From a virus, in IMG/VR virus record IMGVR_UViG_3300042563_000746, positions 1 through 25,205 of that record: a DNA stretch of 25,205 bases, one strand, 5' to 3'. The notes under the pieces were generated by a model, which did no database searches, was not told the DNA's origin, and saw only the letters and a list, made by a program, of their open reading frames with translations. Below are positions 14,037-21,673 of this stretch, piece after piece. The first letter of the stretch is position 1. Each line of letters opens with the position of its first letter. A program made the translations under genes and the position numbers.

Positions 14037-15505
14037 GTAATGGAGCAATGGAACGAGTGAATTTATCTGCGCAACAACAACCTGATTGGGCATTGTTCTT
14101 ACCCGCCATTAGCTCTTTTTACATTGCTGGCCTGGGCAAACAAATAAAAGGCGAACAATATTTCCCACAAGCCAGGATACCACAAGGTATTCCTGATCTT
14201 GAATCACTAAACTTCTTGAACAGTACCAAAGGATTGTTTACTTATAAATGGGGTCTGTATAGTGCAGGTCATGCCAACATTGATCCCAATGATCCTGATA
14301 GTAGTGAAACTATTATCCGTGAAAGAGAAGCCGGAACCTTTATGTTAGGTGATAGTGGTGGCTTTCAGATCATGAAGGGGCAATGGCCTGGAGATTGGAA
14401 AGATCCTTCTTGTCCAAAAGCAATGAAAAAGCGTAAAGCTGTCCTTAAATGGATGGATACTTATATGGATTACGGAATGGTGCTTGATGTACCTAGTCAA
14501 ACCGTTCGTAATCAACATCTTTATGACAAACACGGTATCAAAACAATTGGTGATGCAGTTACTGCTACTCATATCAATAATGAATACTTTATCAACAATC
14601 GGACTGGTGAATGTAAGTTTTTGAATGTATTACAAGGACTTACTCATAAACAAAGTGATGAGTGGTATGCTGAAATGAAGGATTATTGTGATCCTATTAA
14701 ATATCCAGGTAACCACTTTAATGGTTGGGCAATGGGTGGACAAAATAAAATTGACATTCATCTTTTTCTTAGACGAATAGTAAATATTATTCATGATGGA
14801 TTGCTTGTGCAGGGCAAGCATGATTGGATTCATTGTCTTGGTACAAGTATTCTAGAATATGCGGTTATCTTCAGTGATGTTCAACGAGCAATCCGCAAAT
14901 ATCATAATCCAGATGTAACTATCAGTTTTGATTGTGCTACTCCATTCTTTGCAGTTTCTAAGGGATTGATATACAACACCACCTTGATGGAACATAATAA
15001 AAAATGGACCTATACTGAAGAAAAAACGGCTGAGAATAAAAAATATGCAACTGATAATCGTAAATTCAAGGATGCTGTATTAGCAGATGCTATTCATAAG
15101 GTATTTTTTGATAGTCCAATTACTGATAAGCTATTGATTAGTGATGTATGTTATCGTGGTGTAGGTTTTCTTGGTCAACATGGTAAAGAAACAAAAACAA
15201 GTTGGGATACATTGTCATATACTTTAATCCAAGCACATAATGTATACAAACATATGTTATCTGTGCAGGATGCTAATCGTAGATATGATAGTGGAATTAT
15301 TCCTAAGATGTTAGTAGATGGATCATTTGATAATGTCAATTGTGCCGAGCTTATAGATGAAATTTTCTCTATCAAGGATAGACAGAAAAGTTTAGATTTG
15401 ATTGATCGTCATAGTAGGTATTGGATGCAAGTAAAAAGTGGTCAAGGATATAGTGGGAAAAAAGCAGTGAACTCTCTCACAATGTTTAATTCTTTATTCG
15501 CATAA
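14033..15505 (+). CDS. dpdA: DpdA-type DNA guanine transglycosylase
   Basis: A 490-residue member of the tRNA-guanine transglycosylase superfamily. LGDSGGFQIM has D107-S-G-G-F-Q, the base-recognition motif; LDVPSQ has D152; GWAMGG (231-236) matches the GGLAVG loop; and ISFDCATPFF has D300, the position of the nucleophile in the DCVMPTR motif of TGT. The CxCxxC zinc site of tRNA enzymes is not visible after D300, and the protein is longer than usual TGT, both fitting the DNA-acting DpdA families. It would swap guanine in DNA for a 7-deazaguanine base, protecting it from host nucleases. It overlaps the clamp gene by 4 bases. Its tail SLTMFNSLFA resembles a clamp-binding motif. The subfamily and the base inserted cannot be read from sequence alone. 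Confidence 0.88.
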   Translation: MSNGAMERVNLSAQQQPDWALFLPAISSFYIAGLGKQIKGEQYFPQARIPQGIPDLESLNFLNSTKGLFTYKWGLYSAGHANIDPNDPDSSETIIREREAGTFMLGDSGGFQIMKGQWPGDWKDPSCPKAMKKRKAVLKWMDTYMDYGMVLDVPSQTVRNQHLYDKHGIKTIGDAVTATHINNEYFINNRTGECKFLNVLQGLTHKQSDEWYAEMKDYCDPIKYPGNHFNGWAMGGQNKIDIHLFLRRIVNIIHDGLLVQGKHDWIHCLGTSILEYAVIFSDVQRAIRKYHNPDVTISFDCATPFFAVSKGLIYNTTLMEHNKKWTYTEEKTAENKKYATDNRKFKDAVLADAIHKVFFDSPITDKLLISDVCYRGVGFLGQHGKETKTSWDTLSYTLIQAHNVYKHMLSVQDANRRYDSGIIPKMLVDGSFDNVNCAELIDEIFSIKDRQKSLDLIDRHSRYWMQVKSGQGYSGKKAVNSLTMFNSLFA

Positions 15506-15508
15506 ATA
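15501..15508 (+). promoter_or_regulatory. Late promoter box variant CATAAATA
   Basis: A one-base variant of TATAAATA overlapping the stop codon of dpdA and 23 bases before the first collagen-like fibre gene. It would switch transcription to the late fibre genes while dpdA is expressed early. Confidence 0.55.
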
Positions 15509-15531
15509 TAGTATAACGATGGATTATCAAA

Positions 15532-16113
15532 ATGGCAACTATAATAACAACTAAAGGTGCAACTGGAGCTACTGGTGTACCCGGTCCTAAAGGCCCGCCC
15601 GGAAATACTGGGCCTGCCGGAATTGGACTAAAGGGTGCTACTGGTGCTGGAGCCACTGGTGCTAGAGGGCTACCAGGATCACCAGGTGGTGCTACTGGAG
15701 CTACAAGTATAATTCCTGGAGCTACTGGAGCTACTGGTACACAAGGTCCTATCGGTATTACTGGAGCTACTGGCCTATTAGGTGCTACTGGTGTAATGAC
15801 AGAAACGATATATATTAAGGGCAATGCAGGGTCAACCTTTACACCAAATTATAGTCTGGGATCTATCCAATCGTTGACTGCTAATATGAATTTTACATTA
15901 ACAGTCCCAAGTAACATCCCAAATGGTGGGTCATTGACATTGATCATAACTCAGGATGCTACTGGCTCCAGGCTAATGACAGCAAATACTGCATATAAGT
16001 TTGCAGGTGAAGGATTCAAGACTTTGAGTACCGCTGCAAATTCAATTGACATGATGAATATTTTTCGTGCTAGTACAACATATTATGTTACATTAACAAC
16101 AGGGTACAAATAA
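15532..16113 (+). CDS. Collagen-like tail fibre protein
   Basis: A 193-residue protein. MATIITTKG leads into Gly-X-Y repeats (about residues 9-87), mostly GAT and GPx, with one TSIIPG interruption. Residues about 88-193 form a beta-rich C-terminal domain ([20 protein letters not shown], then [24 protein letters not shown]). Phage collagen-like repeats form rigid trimeric shafts, and the C-terminal domain probably nucleates or caps the trimer. The 16784 protein is a clear paralogue in both N- and C-terminal parts. Its stop TAA shares one base with the next ATG (TAATG), so fibre and adhesin are translationally coupled. It was probably transcribed from the late box at 15501. Confidence 0.85.
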   Translation: MATIITTKGATGATGVPGPKGPPGNTGPAGIGLKGATGAGATGARGLPGSPGGATGATSIIPGATGATGTQGPIGITGATGLLGATGVMTETIYIKGNAGSTFTPNYSLGSIQSLTANMNFTLTVPSNIPNGGSLTLIITQDATGSRLMTANTAYKFAGEGFKTLSTAANSIDMMNIFRASTTYYVTLTTGYK

Positions 16114-16784
16114 TGCCAATCGGTGCAACTAGGTTAGGGTATCGTTTTCTGCCTATCCCACCATCAGATGGAAGTGGTCCTCCGAGGCCACAATACTTTA
16201 ATAGTAGTTTTGAAGCCGGAATAAATGGATGGACTGTTATACCAACTCGTATCATATTAGGTACTACTACTATTTTAGGGTATCCTGTTCCCGGCACTGA
16301 GCCAACTCCCGTACAGGTTGTTACTGCGTCAGGTGGGGGGCCCGCCACTTACCTTTCTGCAATAGAACGGATAGATTTAGCATCTGATGGTGGGACTGCT
16401 TGCCTAAAATTATTTAATAACAATTTGCAGACTAGTGTTGCAGGTGCTACGGTGTATGGCCCAGCAGTATATTCAAATGTAGCAGTAATTGCTGAAGTAG
16501 GAGATTCAATAACATATGAATGGAAAGCAGTCTCTGGTGGTGATGCTTATAGATCGATTGCGTATCTTCTTGAAAAGAACACTGGTAGAATTATTATAAT
16601 GTTCACTGCTGCTGGGTTAAGCGTAGATGCTGCCACTGTTTGGCAAAAACAAACCAGAACTTTTGTCGAAGGAGAAGCAGGTGACTATCACTTTGTATTT
16701 GTAAGTGGATCGCAAGATTCTACCAATGGAAAAATACTTGGTGCTAGACTTTTGATTGACAATGTTGCAATAGTGAAAGCATAA
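16113..16784 (+). CDS. Fibre-tip adhesin candidate with carbohydrate-binding-like beta domain
   Basis: A 223-residue protein. The opening [17 protein letters not shown] matches in pattern the start of the 18038 protein (MAFGAARSGFWFLPTT), suggesting a shared docking peptide. Residues from [16 protein letters not shown] (about 28-43) to the end ([16 protein letters not shown]) have the layout of jelly-roll carbohydrate-binding modules, which open with N-x-x-F-E-x-G-x-x-G-W and end with a strand of the form IDNV. It therefore probably binds a host surface glycan. It is coupled by one-base overlaps to fibre genes on both sides (TAATG). No hydrolase residues are evident. The role comes from position and fold guess. 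Confidence 0.65.
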   Translation: MPIGATRLGYRFLPIPPSDGSGPPRPQYFNSSFEAGINGWTVIPTRIILGTTTILGYPVPGTEPTPVQVVTASGGGPATYLSAIERIDLASDGGTACLKLFNNNLQTSVAGATVYGPAVYSNVAVIAEVGDSITYEWKAVSGGDAYRSIAYLLEKNTGRIIIMFTAAGLSVDAATVWQKQTRTFVEGEAGDYHFVFVSGSQDSTNGKILGARLLIDNVAIVKA

Positions 16785-18037
16785 TGGTAACAACTGTAAC
16801 AACAAAAGGATCTACCGGTGCAACTGGAGCCACTGGGCTGAAAGGTCCTGCAGGCGTAAGAGGTAATAATGGGGTTGGATTAAAAGGTGCTACTGGGTTG
16901 TCTGGCTTAACTGGTTCTACTGGTCCGTCTGGCCCTTCTGGTGGACCAACCGGAGCTACAGGAGTAGGTTCAACTGGTGCTACAGGTATACAAGGCAATA
17001 TCGGGTCTACTGGTGCAACAAGTATAATTCCTGGATCAACTGGTGCTACAGGTATACAAGGCAATATCGGGTCTACTGGTGCAACAAGTATAATTCCTGG
17101 ATCAACTGGATCAACTGGCGCAACTGGTGCAACTGGTATCGAAGGTAATATCGGGTCTACTGGTGCAACAAGTATAATTCCTGGCGCAACTGGTGCAACT
17201 GGTATCGAAGGTAATATCGGGGCTACTGGTGCAACAAGTATAATTCCTGGTGCTACCGGTATACAAGGCAATATCGGGTCTACTGGTGCAACAAGTATAA
17301 TTCCTGGTTCAACTGGAGCTACTGGTATTCCAGGATCACCAGGTGGTGCTACTGGTTCTACTGGAATTTCATTCATAACTGCTGGTGTTATTGATGGTAA
17401 TTTGATCATAGAACGAAATCATCTAGGCTTCAGTAATGCAGGAGATCCGGGTGGTACTTACATTAATGCAGGATCAGTAATTGGATCAACTGGTCCTAGC
17501 GGTCGTGAAGTTACTTCTGCTGTATATGTAAATGGTCAACTTGGATTTCATAGGGACGATCTTTCCGAGTTTTGGGTACTAGATCCGACTAATTCAGGCG
17601 AACCAGCTATAATAACAGGCCCAGCCGGGGCTACTGGGGCAACAAGTATTATCCCTGGTGCAACTGGTTCCACTGGTGCTACTGGTAGTGGTGCTACTGG
17701 TGCTACTGGTGTAATGACAGAAATGATATATCGTGTTGGTCCTATCGGTCCAATTACTACCTTTACTCCAAATTATAGTCTAGGTTCTATACAAACAATA
17801 ACTGCTAATGTCAATTTTACACTAGCATTACCAATTAATATGCCTAACGGTGGATCAATGGCATTAATAACAACACAAAGTTCAACTGGCAATAAAGTAA
17901 TGACAGCTAATGCAGGATATAAATTTGCAGGATCAGGATTTAAAACTCTAAGTACTTCAGCAAATGCAATTGATATGTTAAATATTTTTCGGGCCGATAG
18001 TACATACTATGTGGCACTAACATTGAGTTATAGGTAA
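16784..18037 (+). CDS. Long collagen-like tail fibre protein
   Basis: A 417-residue paralogue of the 15532 protein. MVTTVTTKG is followed by Gly-X-Y repeats at about 8-195, dominated by GAT and GST triplets, with five copies of a [14 protein letters not shown]-like unit. Residues about 196-277 form a non-collagenous insert ([14 protein letters not shown], then [21 protein letters not shown]), followed by a second short collagen stretch at 278-309 and a C-terminal domain at 310-417 that matches the 15532 C-terminus almost throughout ([37 protein letters not shown]). It is probably a trimeric fibre shaft with a folding or capping domain. Its stop abuts the next adhesin start with no gap. The repeats make its length prone to change by recombination. 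Confidence 0.87.
   Translation: MVTTVTTKGSTGATGATGLKGPAGVRGNNGVGLKGATGLSGLTGSTGPSGPSGGPTGATGVGSTGATGIQGNIGSTGATSIIPGSTGATGIQGNIGSTGATSIIPGSTGSTGATGATGIEGNIGSTGATSIIPGATGATGIEGNIGATGATSIIPGATGIQGNIGSTGATSIIPGSTGATGIPGSPGGATGSTGISFITAGVIDGNLIIERNHLGFSNAGDPGGTYINAGSVIGSTGPSGREVTSAVYVNGQLGFHRDDLSEFWVLDPTNSGEPAIITGPAGATGATSIIPGATGSTGATGSGATGATGVMTEMIYRVGPIGPITTFTPNYSLGSIQTITANVNFTLALPINMPNGGSMALITTQSSTGNKVMTANAGYKFAGSGFKTLSTSANAIDMLNIFRADSTYYVALTLSYR
16992..17307 (+). repeat. Five near-identical 43-base repeats in collagen-like gene
   Basis: A unit running from AAGGCAATATCGGG to ACAAGTATAATTCCTGG starts at 16992, 17058, 17142, 17208 and 17265. Copies differ at very few positions (C/T in AAGGNAATATC, T/G in GGGTCT or GGGGCT). 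Distances of 66, 84, 66 and 57 bases are all multiples of three, so the reading frame is kept. The shared ATAATTCCTGG block also occurs in the 15532 gene near 15710. Confidence 0.9.
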
Positions 18038-18628
18038 ATGGCTTTCGGAGCAGCAAGGTCAGGCTTTTGGTTTTTACCAACAACTAAAGAAACAGTGCTA
18101 GACCCCGGCAGTGCATTTACCTTTGTTGCGGAATATTTAACTATTTCCTATCACTTTACTACTGGCACTGATTTGGATACTAGAACTCAAATACATATAC
18201 CTTTACTATCTGGCTATCCAGGTATTGCTGTAAACACTGATTATATTGGATGGGGTAGAGATTCGTTCAGCACATATGTTACTCTTATCTGGGGTGGTGA
18301 TAATCAAGGAATCGGTGAGGAATCATTACTGTGTAATCTTAGCCTGATTAAAACTTTGTACGGTCCCACTCGTATTTCAATTGAATGTAATTGCTTCTGG
18401 TACGGTACTGTCGGTACCACCCCAGTATCAATAGTGGTGACTTTATATAAAGGTGGTGCAATGGTTAAATCCGGGTATACTTGGATCAATCCAACTGCAA
18501 TAGAAAAAGTAATAGTTGCTTCATTAAGTAAATCAATAACAATGAAAACGAAAAGTATTGGAACTAACGGTCAATCTCTATCAACCCTTGTATATGATCT
18601 ACCCACTCATCAAGGATGGTTCACTTAA
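18038..18628 (+). CDS. Fibre-tip adhesin candidate
   Basis: A 196-residue protein that starts directly after the collagen-like fibre stop. The opening MAFGAARSGFWFLPTT repeats the pattern of the 16113 protein, while the rest is unrelated: a beta-rich body with many Thr, Gly and aromatic residues (YLTISYHFTTGTDLDTRTQ; IECNCFWYGTVG) and no catalytic motif. The shared short N-terminus plus a divergent body is what one expects of interchangeable tip proteins attached to a common fibre end. No transcription terminator follows; a new promoter begins 26 bases downstream. The receptor is unknown. Confidence 0.6.
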   Translation: MAFGAARSGFWFLPTTKETVLDPGSAFTFVAEYLTISYHFTTGTDLDTRTQIHIPLLSGYPGIAVNTDYIGWGRDSFSTYVTLIWGGDNQGIGEESLLCNLSLIKTLYGPTRISIECNCFWYGTVGTTPVSIVVTLYKGGAMVKSGYTWINPTAIEKVIVASLSKSITMKTKSIGTNGQSLSTLVYDLPTHQGWFT

Positions 18629-18653
18629 ACAATTCAATAGGATGAGGTCACGC

Positions 18654-18682
18654 TTGACTTTTCATTAAAAATAGTGTATGAT
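18654..18682 (+). promoter_or_regulatory. Sigma70 promoter
   Basis: TTGACT at 18654-18659, 17-base spacer, TATGAT at 18677-18682 (one mismatch). GGTCACGCTTGACT forms a short imperfect inverted repeat over the -35 box. The expected transcription start, about 7 bases beyond the -10 box, coincides with the ATG at 18689. Confidence 0.78.
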
Positions 18683-18688
18683 TGTGCC

Positions 18689-19168
18689 ATGACTACAATC
18701 TTATCACCAATGCAAACTCGTTTTTTCATTGACCCGTCTTCAAAAACTCTATTCGTTGTAGGAGCGCATGAATCTTCCGTTGTACGAGAATGGGCCATTA
18801 GAAAAGATATCTCTAACATTTCTTTTGGTTATAACCATAGTTTTTGTACTCTAGGAGTCAATGACTCTGAAGGATGGATTAAATGGGAAAATATGATATT
18901 GCCTCTTCTTCAAGAAGGATGGAAATGTTCACTTGAACTAGATGTAAAAGATGTTGAAGGACTACATGAAAATGGTTTCTGTGAATTCAATAACTTTACT
19001 CCAATCATTAGTGTAAAAATTCCTTATATTAGTTTACTCAATTACAATACTACTGTAAAAATTGATGAACTTGGTCAAACAAATCCTGGCATTTGGGTTC
19101 ACCGATTGCATTCGTTAATAGATATTAAATCTTTCACTACTGAGCCTATCACACAAGAATTAGTATGA
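18689..19168 (+). CDS. Hypothetical protein, possibly leaderless
   Basis: A 159-residue soluble protein with no motif I recognise. A GTG at 18674 lies inside the promoter spacer and cannot be the start if that promoter is used. ATG 18689 falls about where transcription should begin, and the next ATG (18710) lacks a ribosome site, so the message may be leaderless or short-leadered. The protein has several aromatic-hydrophobic strands (NISFGYNHSFCTLGVND, IISVKIPYISLLNY). It overlaps the next gene by 4 bases (ATGA). The function is unknown; its own early-type promoter suggests a host-takeover or replication-period role. Confidence 0.65.
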   Translation: MTTILSPMQTRFFIDPSSKTLFVVGAHESSVVREWAIRKDISNISFGYNHSFCTLGVNDSEGWIKWENMILPLLQEGWKCSLELDVKDVEGLHENGFCEFNNFTPIISVKIPYISLLNYNTTVKIDELGQTNPGIWVHRLHSLIDIKSFTTEPITQELV

Positions 19169-19425
19169 TGTCAAATAGTTCTGTACAACTTACCATAAAT
19201 GATTACCAGTATTCAATTCTCAATGATTTGATTCAACAGGTTATCTTGGTAGGATTAATAGCAATAATAATAATGCTAATTATTATTGCAGTTTCAGTAT
19301 GGGAAAATAATAAAAATAATGAACAATTGAAAAAAGTTATTGATGATCAATCCAATAAAATACAGGACCTAACTATCAAAATTTCAAAAATAAAACCTAC
19401 TTCTGATCCATTCGGTAAAAAATAA
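19165..19425 (+). CDS. Small single-pass membrane protein with coiled-coil tail
   Basis: An 86-residue protein: a polar N-terminus of about 24 residues, one hydrophobic helix at about 25-46 (QVILVGLIAIIIMLIIIAVSVW), then a charged Lys/Asn/Gln helix (about 48-75) with heptad-like hydrophobics. ATG 19165 is followed by a second ATG at 19168; the first overlaps the upstream stop. The layout would fit an inner-membrane spanin subunit, a one-helix holin, or a superinfection-exclusion or lysis-inhibition protein. The early-type promoter argues against a lysis gene. No family assignment is possible by eye. Confidence 0.65.
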   Translation: MMSNSSVQLTINDYQYSILNDLIQQVILVGLIAIIIMLIIIAVSVWENNKNNEQLKKVIDDQSNKIQDLTIKISKIKPTSDPFGKK

Positions 19426-19428
19426 CTA

Positions 19429-19457
19429 TTGACTATGCTTGAATTTTCAAGTATAAT
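19429..19457 (+). promoter_or_regulatory. Sigma70 promoter with inverted repeats in spacer and -10
   Basis: TTGACT at 19429-19434, 17-base spacer, TATAAT at 19452-19457. The spacer holds the inverted repeat CTTGAA-TT-TTCAAG (19438-19451) and the -10 box lies in GTATA-A-TATAC (19451-19461). It probably drives the run from 19485 to queD, since no other strong promoter was seen before 22972. Confidence 0.87.
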
Positions 19458-19484
19458 ATACTCTCTTCAACATTCAACCAAATT

Positions 19485-19943
19485 ATGATTCAAGACCAAC
19501 GAGAACAAGCATTAGCAGATCGTAGATCAGCTATTTCATCCAAAGCAAAACGCATGGTTTGGATTACTTTCCGCAAGGAAGGCATTCACATGTATCCAGC
19601 AGCAGCAACTGATCCCGCCCTTAAAACAGGGGACGAATATGATGTTAGCTTTCTAGGGACTCCACATCGTCACATCTTTCATTTTAAGGTGGCAATTGAA
19701 GTGTTTCATAATGATCGTGATATTGAATTCATTCAATTCAAACGGTGGCTTGAGAATCTTTATTCACAAGGAACACTAGAATTGAATCATAAAAGTTGTG
19801 AAATGATTAGCGATTCTCTATATGGGGTTATCGCTACTCGCTACCCGAAACGGGACATCAATATCACAGTCAGTGAAGACGGTGAAAACGGTGCAACTAT
19901 CAGCTACAAAACACATCAACCAATTCAACAACTAGCTATCTAA
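19485..19943 (+). CDS. Conserved-looking hypothetical phage protein
   Basis: A 152-residue soluble protein, first gene of the unit running to queD. MVWITFRKEGIHMYPAA (about 24-40), then TPHRHIFHFKVAIEVFHNDRDIEF, a His- and aromatic-rich strand pair. The clustered His could bind metal but no known pattern is met. The leader is only about 20 bases and lacks a clear ribosome site, so ATG 19485 is the best but not certain start. The function is unknown. Position with the nucleotide and DNA-modification genes suggests an early metabolic or takeover role. Confidence 0.7.
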   Translation: MIQDQREQALADRRSAISSKAKRMVWITFRKEGIHMYPAAATDPALKTGDEYDVSFLGTPHRHIFHFKVAIEVFHNDRDIEFIQFKRWLENLYSQGTLELNHKSCEMISDSLYGVIATRYPKRDINITVSEDGENGATISYKTHQPIQQLAI

Positions 19944-19966
19944 CATAGCATAATAAGGAAATAAAA

Positions 19967-20206
19967 ATGGCCCGCGATAATAAGAAGTACCTAGTTATGA
20001 AACCTGAAGTTTCACGCATTTTTGATGATCTAGTGCGATATCAAGAATTTTGCATTGAATATGGGTTTGTCTACGATGAGGCCCATCTAGGCAATGAATA
20101 TAGTCCATATGGTGACTATCTGCGCAGTCAACAGGGCCGTCTACCCCGTGATAATTGGGGCTGGATGGTTCGTCAAGGTCGTAAGAACTTTAACCAAGAG
20201 CATTGA
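19967..20206 (+). CDS. Small hypothetical protein
   Basis: A 79-residue charged protein rich in Tyr, Arg and Asp, with a good ribosome site (AAGGAAATAAAA) before its ATG. No motif recognised; the C-terminal half DYLRSQQGRLPRDNWGWMVRQGRKN is basic and could bind nucleic acid. It ends four bases before the glycosyltransferase start. It belongs to the unit from promoter 19429. Confidence 0.65.
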   Translation: MARDNKKYLVMKPEVSRIFDDLVRYQEFCIEYGFVYDEAHLGNEYSPYGDYLRSQQGRLPRDNWGWMVRQGRKNFNQEH

Positions 20207-20210
20207 TTCA

Positions 20211-21386
20211 ATGCGGACCTTGTACCACATTGGGCTTGAATCTTATAAGGCCCGTTACACTTATCAACTTCAACAGTGGTACGAGGCTGTCTTCAAACGC
20301 CGTAATATTGATTACCATATCGTTGAAGGCGAAACACTAGATGATACTAAAGCTATTGTCACTGGGCAAGTATTAGATGCTCATGGGCGTAGCTATTACT
20401 CAATGACTCAGCTTGCACAATTAGTCAAGCTAATGAAACAGGGGAAACTTAATAATGAAGATGTTATCCTTTTTGAAGACATGTTCACTCCAGGTATTGA
20501 GAGCGTACCTTACATTCTCAATCAAGTGGACCCTGTTCATCGTCCTAGGGTTTTTGTTCGTTGTCTTGCTCAATCCATTGATCCTGATGATTTCGTTCAT
20601 GTTTGGGGTATGTCAACTTGGATGGGTCACTATGAAAAAATGGTTGACTCATGGGTAGATGGTGTTCTTGCTACCAATGAAGAAATGGTAATGCATATGA
20701 AAATTGCTGGGTGGAAAGCACCACTGTATAACATCAGTGGGCTAGCGTTCGGTAAGTCTGAAGTGCAAAGCCGAGTCGCTAATATCATTCCATTCAATGA
20801 ACGTAAGCGTAGAGTAGTCTTTAGTGCCAGGTGGGATCAGGAAAAGAATCCTGATTTCTACATGGACCTTAGTGATGCATGGTTTACTCGTCACCCTGAA
20901 AGTGCCGTTGAATTTGCAGTCTGTAGTGGTTCTTCTCTAAAATCAAATAATGATAGTTATATGGCTAGGACTCGTTCATATCAACAGCGAGGTCTATTAA
21001 CAATCCATGAGAATCTAGAAAAGAATGATTACTATAACATTGTCAATGACAGTCGCGTTGTGTTTAATTGCGCTTTACAAGATTGGGTCTCAAACACAGT
21101 ATCCGAAGCTGACGCTTTGGGATGTAATGTTCTCTATCCTGCTTATAGGTCTTTCCCTGAAACTTTTGCCAATGATCATACTCGCATGTATGTTCCTTGG
21201 AGTATAGAAGATGCTCTTAATAAACTAGAACCATTATTGGATTCTCCTCATCCTAAATTAGGTGCAATTAGTAGTTACAATGATGGTACTATTGATCGCA
21301 TTTGTGATATACTTGAGGGCAAGGGTGAATCTATGCTTAGAATGAGTACAGATTATCGTAAACACACAGTTGAAACAAAATACTAA
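20211..21386 (+). CDS. GT-B fold glycosyltransferase
   Basis: A 391-residue protein. I chose ATG 20211, four bases after the previous stop and behind AAGAG; the frame extends upstream to 20094, but that part is a shadow of the 19967 gene. The N-terminal half starts with RTLYHIGLESYKARYTYQLQQWY and the C-terminal half has VVFSARWDQEKNPDFYMDL, then CALQDWVSNTVSEADALGCNVLYPAYRSFPE, the donor-site layout of GT-B enzymes with the acidic residue of the E-x7-E region. Such enzymes move sugars from nucleotide donors. In T4-like phages relatives act on DNA bases or host glycans; the acceptor here is unknown. Its place in the same unit as folE and queD makes DNA modification worth testing. Confidence 0.75.
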   Translation: MRTLYHIGLESYKARYTYQLQQWYEAVFKRRNIDYHIVEGETLDDTKAIVTGQVLDAHGRSYYSMTQLAQLVKLMKQGKLNNEDVILFEDMFTPGIESVPYILNQVDPVHRPRVFVRCLAQSIDPDDFVHVWGMSTWMGHYEKMVDSWVDGVLATNEEMVMHMKIAGWKAPLYNISGLAFGKSEVQSRVANIIPFNERKRRVVFSARWDQEKNPDFYMDLSDAWFTRHPESAVEFAVCSGSSLKSNNDSYMARTRSYQQRGLLTIHENLEKNDYYNIVNDSRVVFNCALQDWVSNTVSEADALGCNVLYPAYRSFPETFANDHTRMYVPWSIEDALNKLEPLLDSPHPKLGAISSYNDGTIDRICDILEGKGESMLRMSTDYRKHTVETKY

Positions 21387-21398
21387 AGAAAGAATATC

Positions 21399-21605
21399 AT
21401 GGCTAGTCAAGAAAAAATCAATACAAATTACTCTCTGTCTTTCGGTAGCAGAGAAGATTCAACTAATGATACTTTAATGGATGTATCTATTAGCTTTGAT
21501 AATCCCAAGGACGATTCAGTTATCATTCATCGTCTTAATACTTGGCTTAAAGCTATTGGACGAACTAACATTGAAGTAATTCCAGTATCATTGCCTAAAG
21601 GATAA
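21399..21605 (+). CDS. Small hypothetical protein
   Basis: A 68-residue acidic protein 12 bases after the glycosyltransferase. The body consists of likely beta strands (TNYSLSFGSRED, LMDVSISFDNP) and a C-terminal helix then strand (IIHRLNTWLKAIGRTNIEVIPVS). No family recognised. The GATAAATA at 21600 overlaps its stop. It lies between a glycosyltransferase and folE in one unit. Confidence 0.65.
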   Translation: MASQEKINTNYSLSFGSREDSTNDTLMDVSISFDNPKDDSVIIHRLNTWLKAIGRTNIEVIPVSLPKG

Positions 21606-21610
21606 ATAAT

Positions 21611-21640
21611 ATATATTGCTGCACAAAGGTGGCAATATAT
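21611..21640 (+). promoter_or_regulatory. Leader hairpin upstream of folE
   Basis: A perfect 9-bp inverted repeat, ATATATTGC (21611-21619) and GCAATATAT (21632-21640), around a 12-base loop that can add a few wobble pairs. It is followed by an A-rich tail (TAAAATTAAAACC) and not a T tract, so it is not a standard terminator. GGT in the loop (21628-21630) can pair with ACC in the tail (21651-21653), a weak H-type pseudoknot. It could be a processing or regulatory element of the folE message. Confidence 0.4.
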
Positions 21641-21673
21641 TAAAATTAAAACCATCACAAAGGAAGGTTATCC

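Noticed and set aside
14033-15505. A queuine tRNA-ribosyltransferase acting on tRNA
   Set aside because: The core motifs fit the superfamily, but the zinc motif is not seen, the length is atypical, and the clamp neighbour and phage context favour the DNA-acting DpdA type.
15486-15824. Long minus-strand open frame with Pro-Val-Ala-Pro repeats
   Set aside because: It is the exact complement of the Gly-X-Y collagen repeats of the 15532 gene; repeat composition keeps the frame open. No ribosome site or independent signal.
16992-17307. CRISPR-like array of short repeats
   Set aside because: Repeats are in-frame parts of a collagen-like gene with spacings in multiples of three and spacers that are also Gly-X-Y coding.
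16744-17409. 221-codon minus-strand frame rich in Val-Ala-Pro
   Set aside because: Complement of the collagen repeats of the 16784 gene, with no protein-like composition of its own.
20094-20210. Upstream extension of the glycosyltransferase by 39 residues
   Set aside because: The extension lies wholly within the 19967 gene in another frame and lacks a ribosome site; the ATG at 20211 fits homologous-looking N-terminal sequence.
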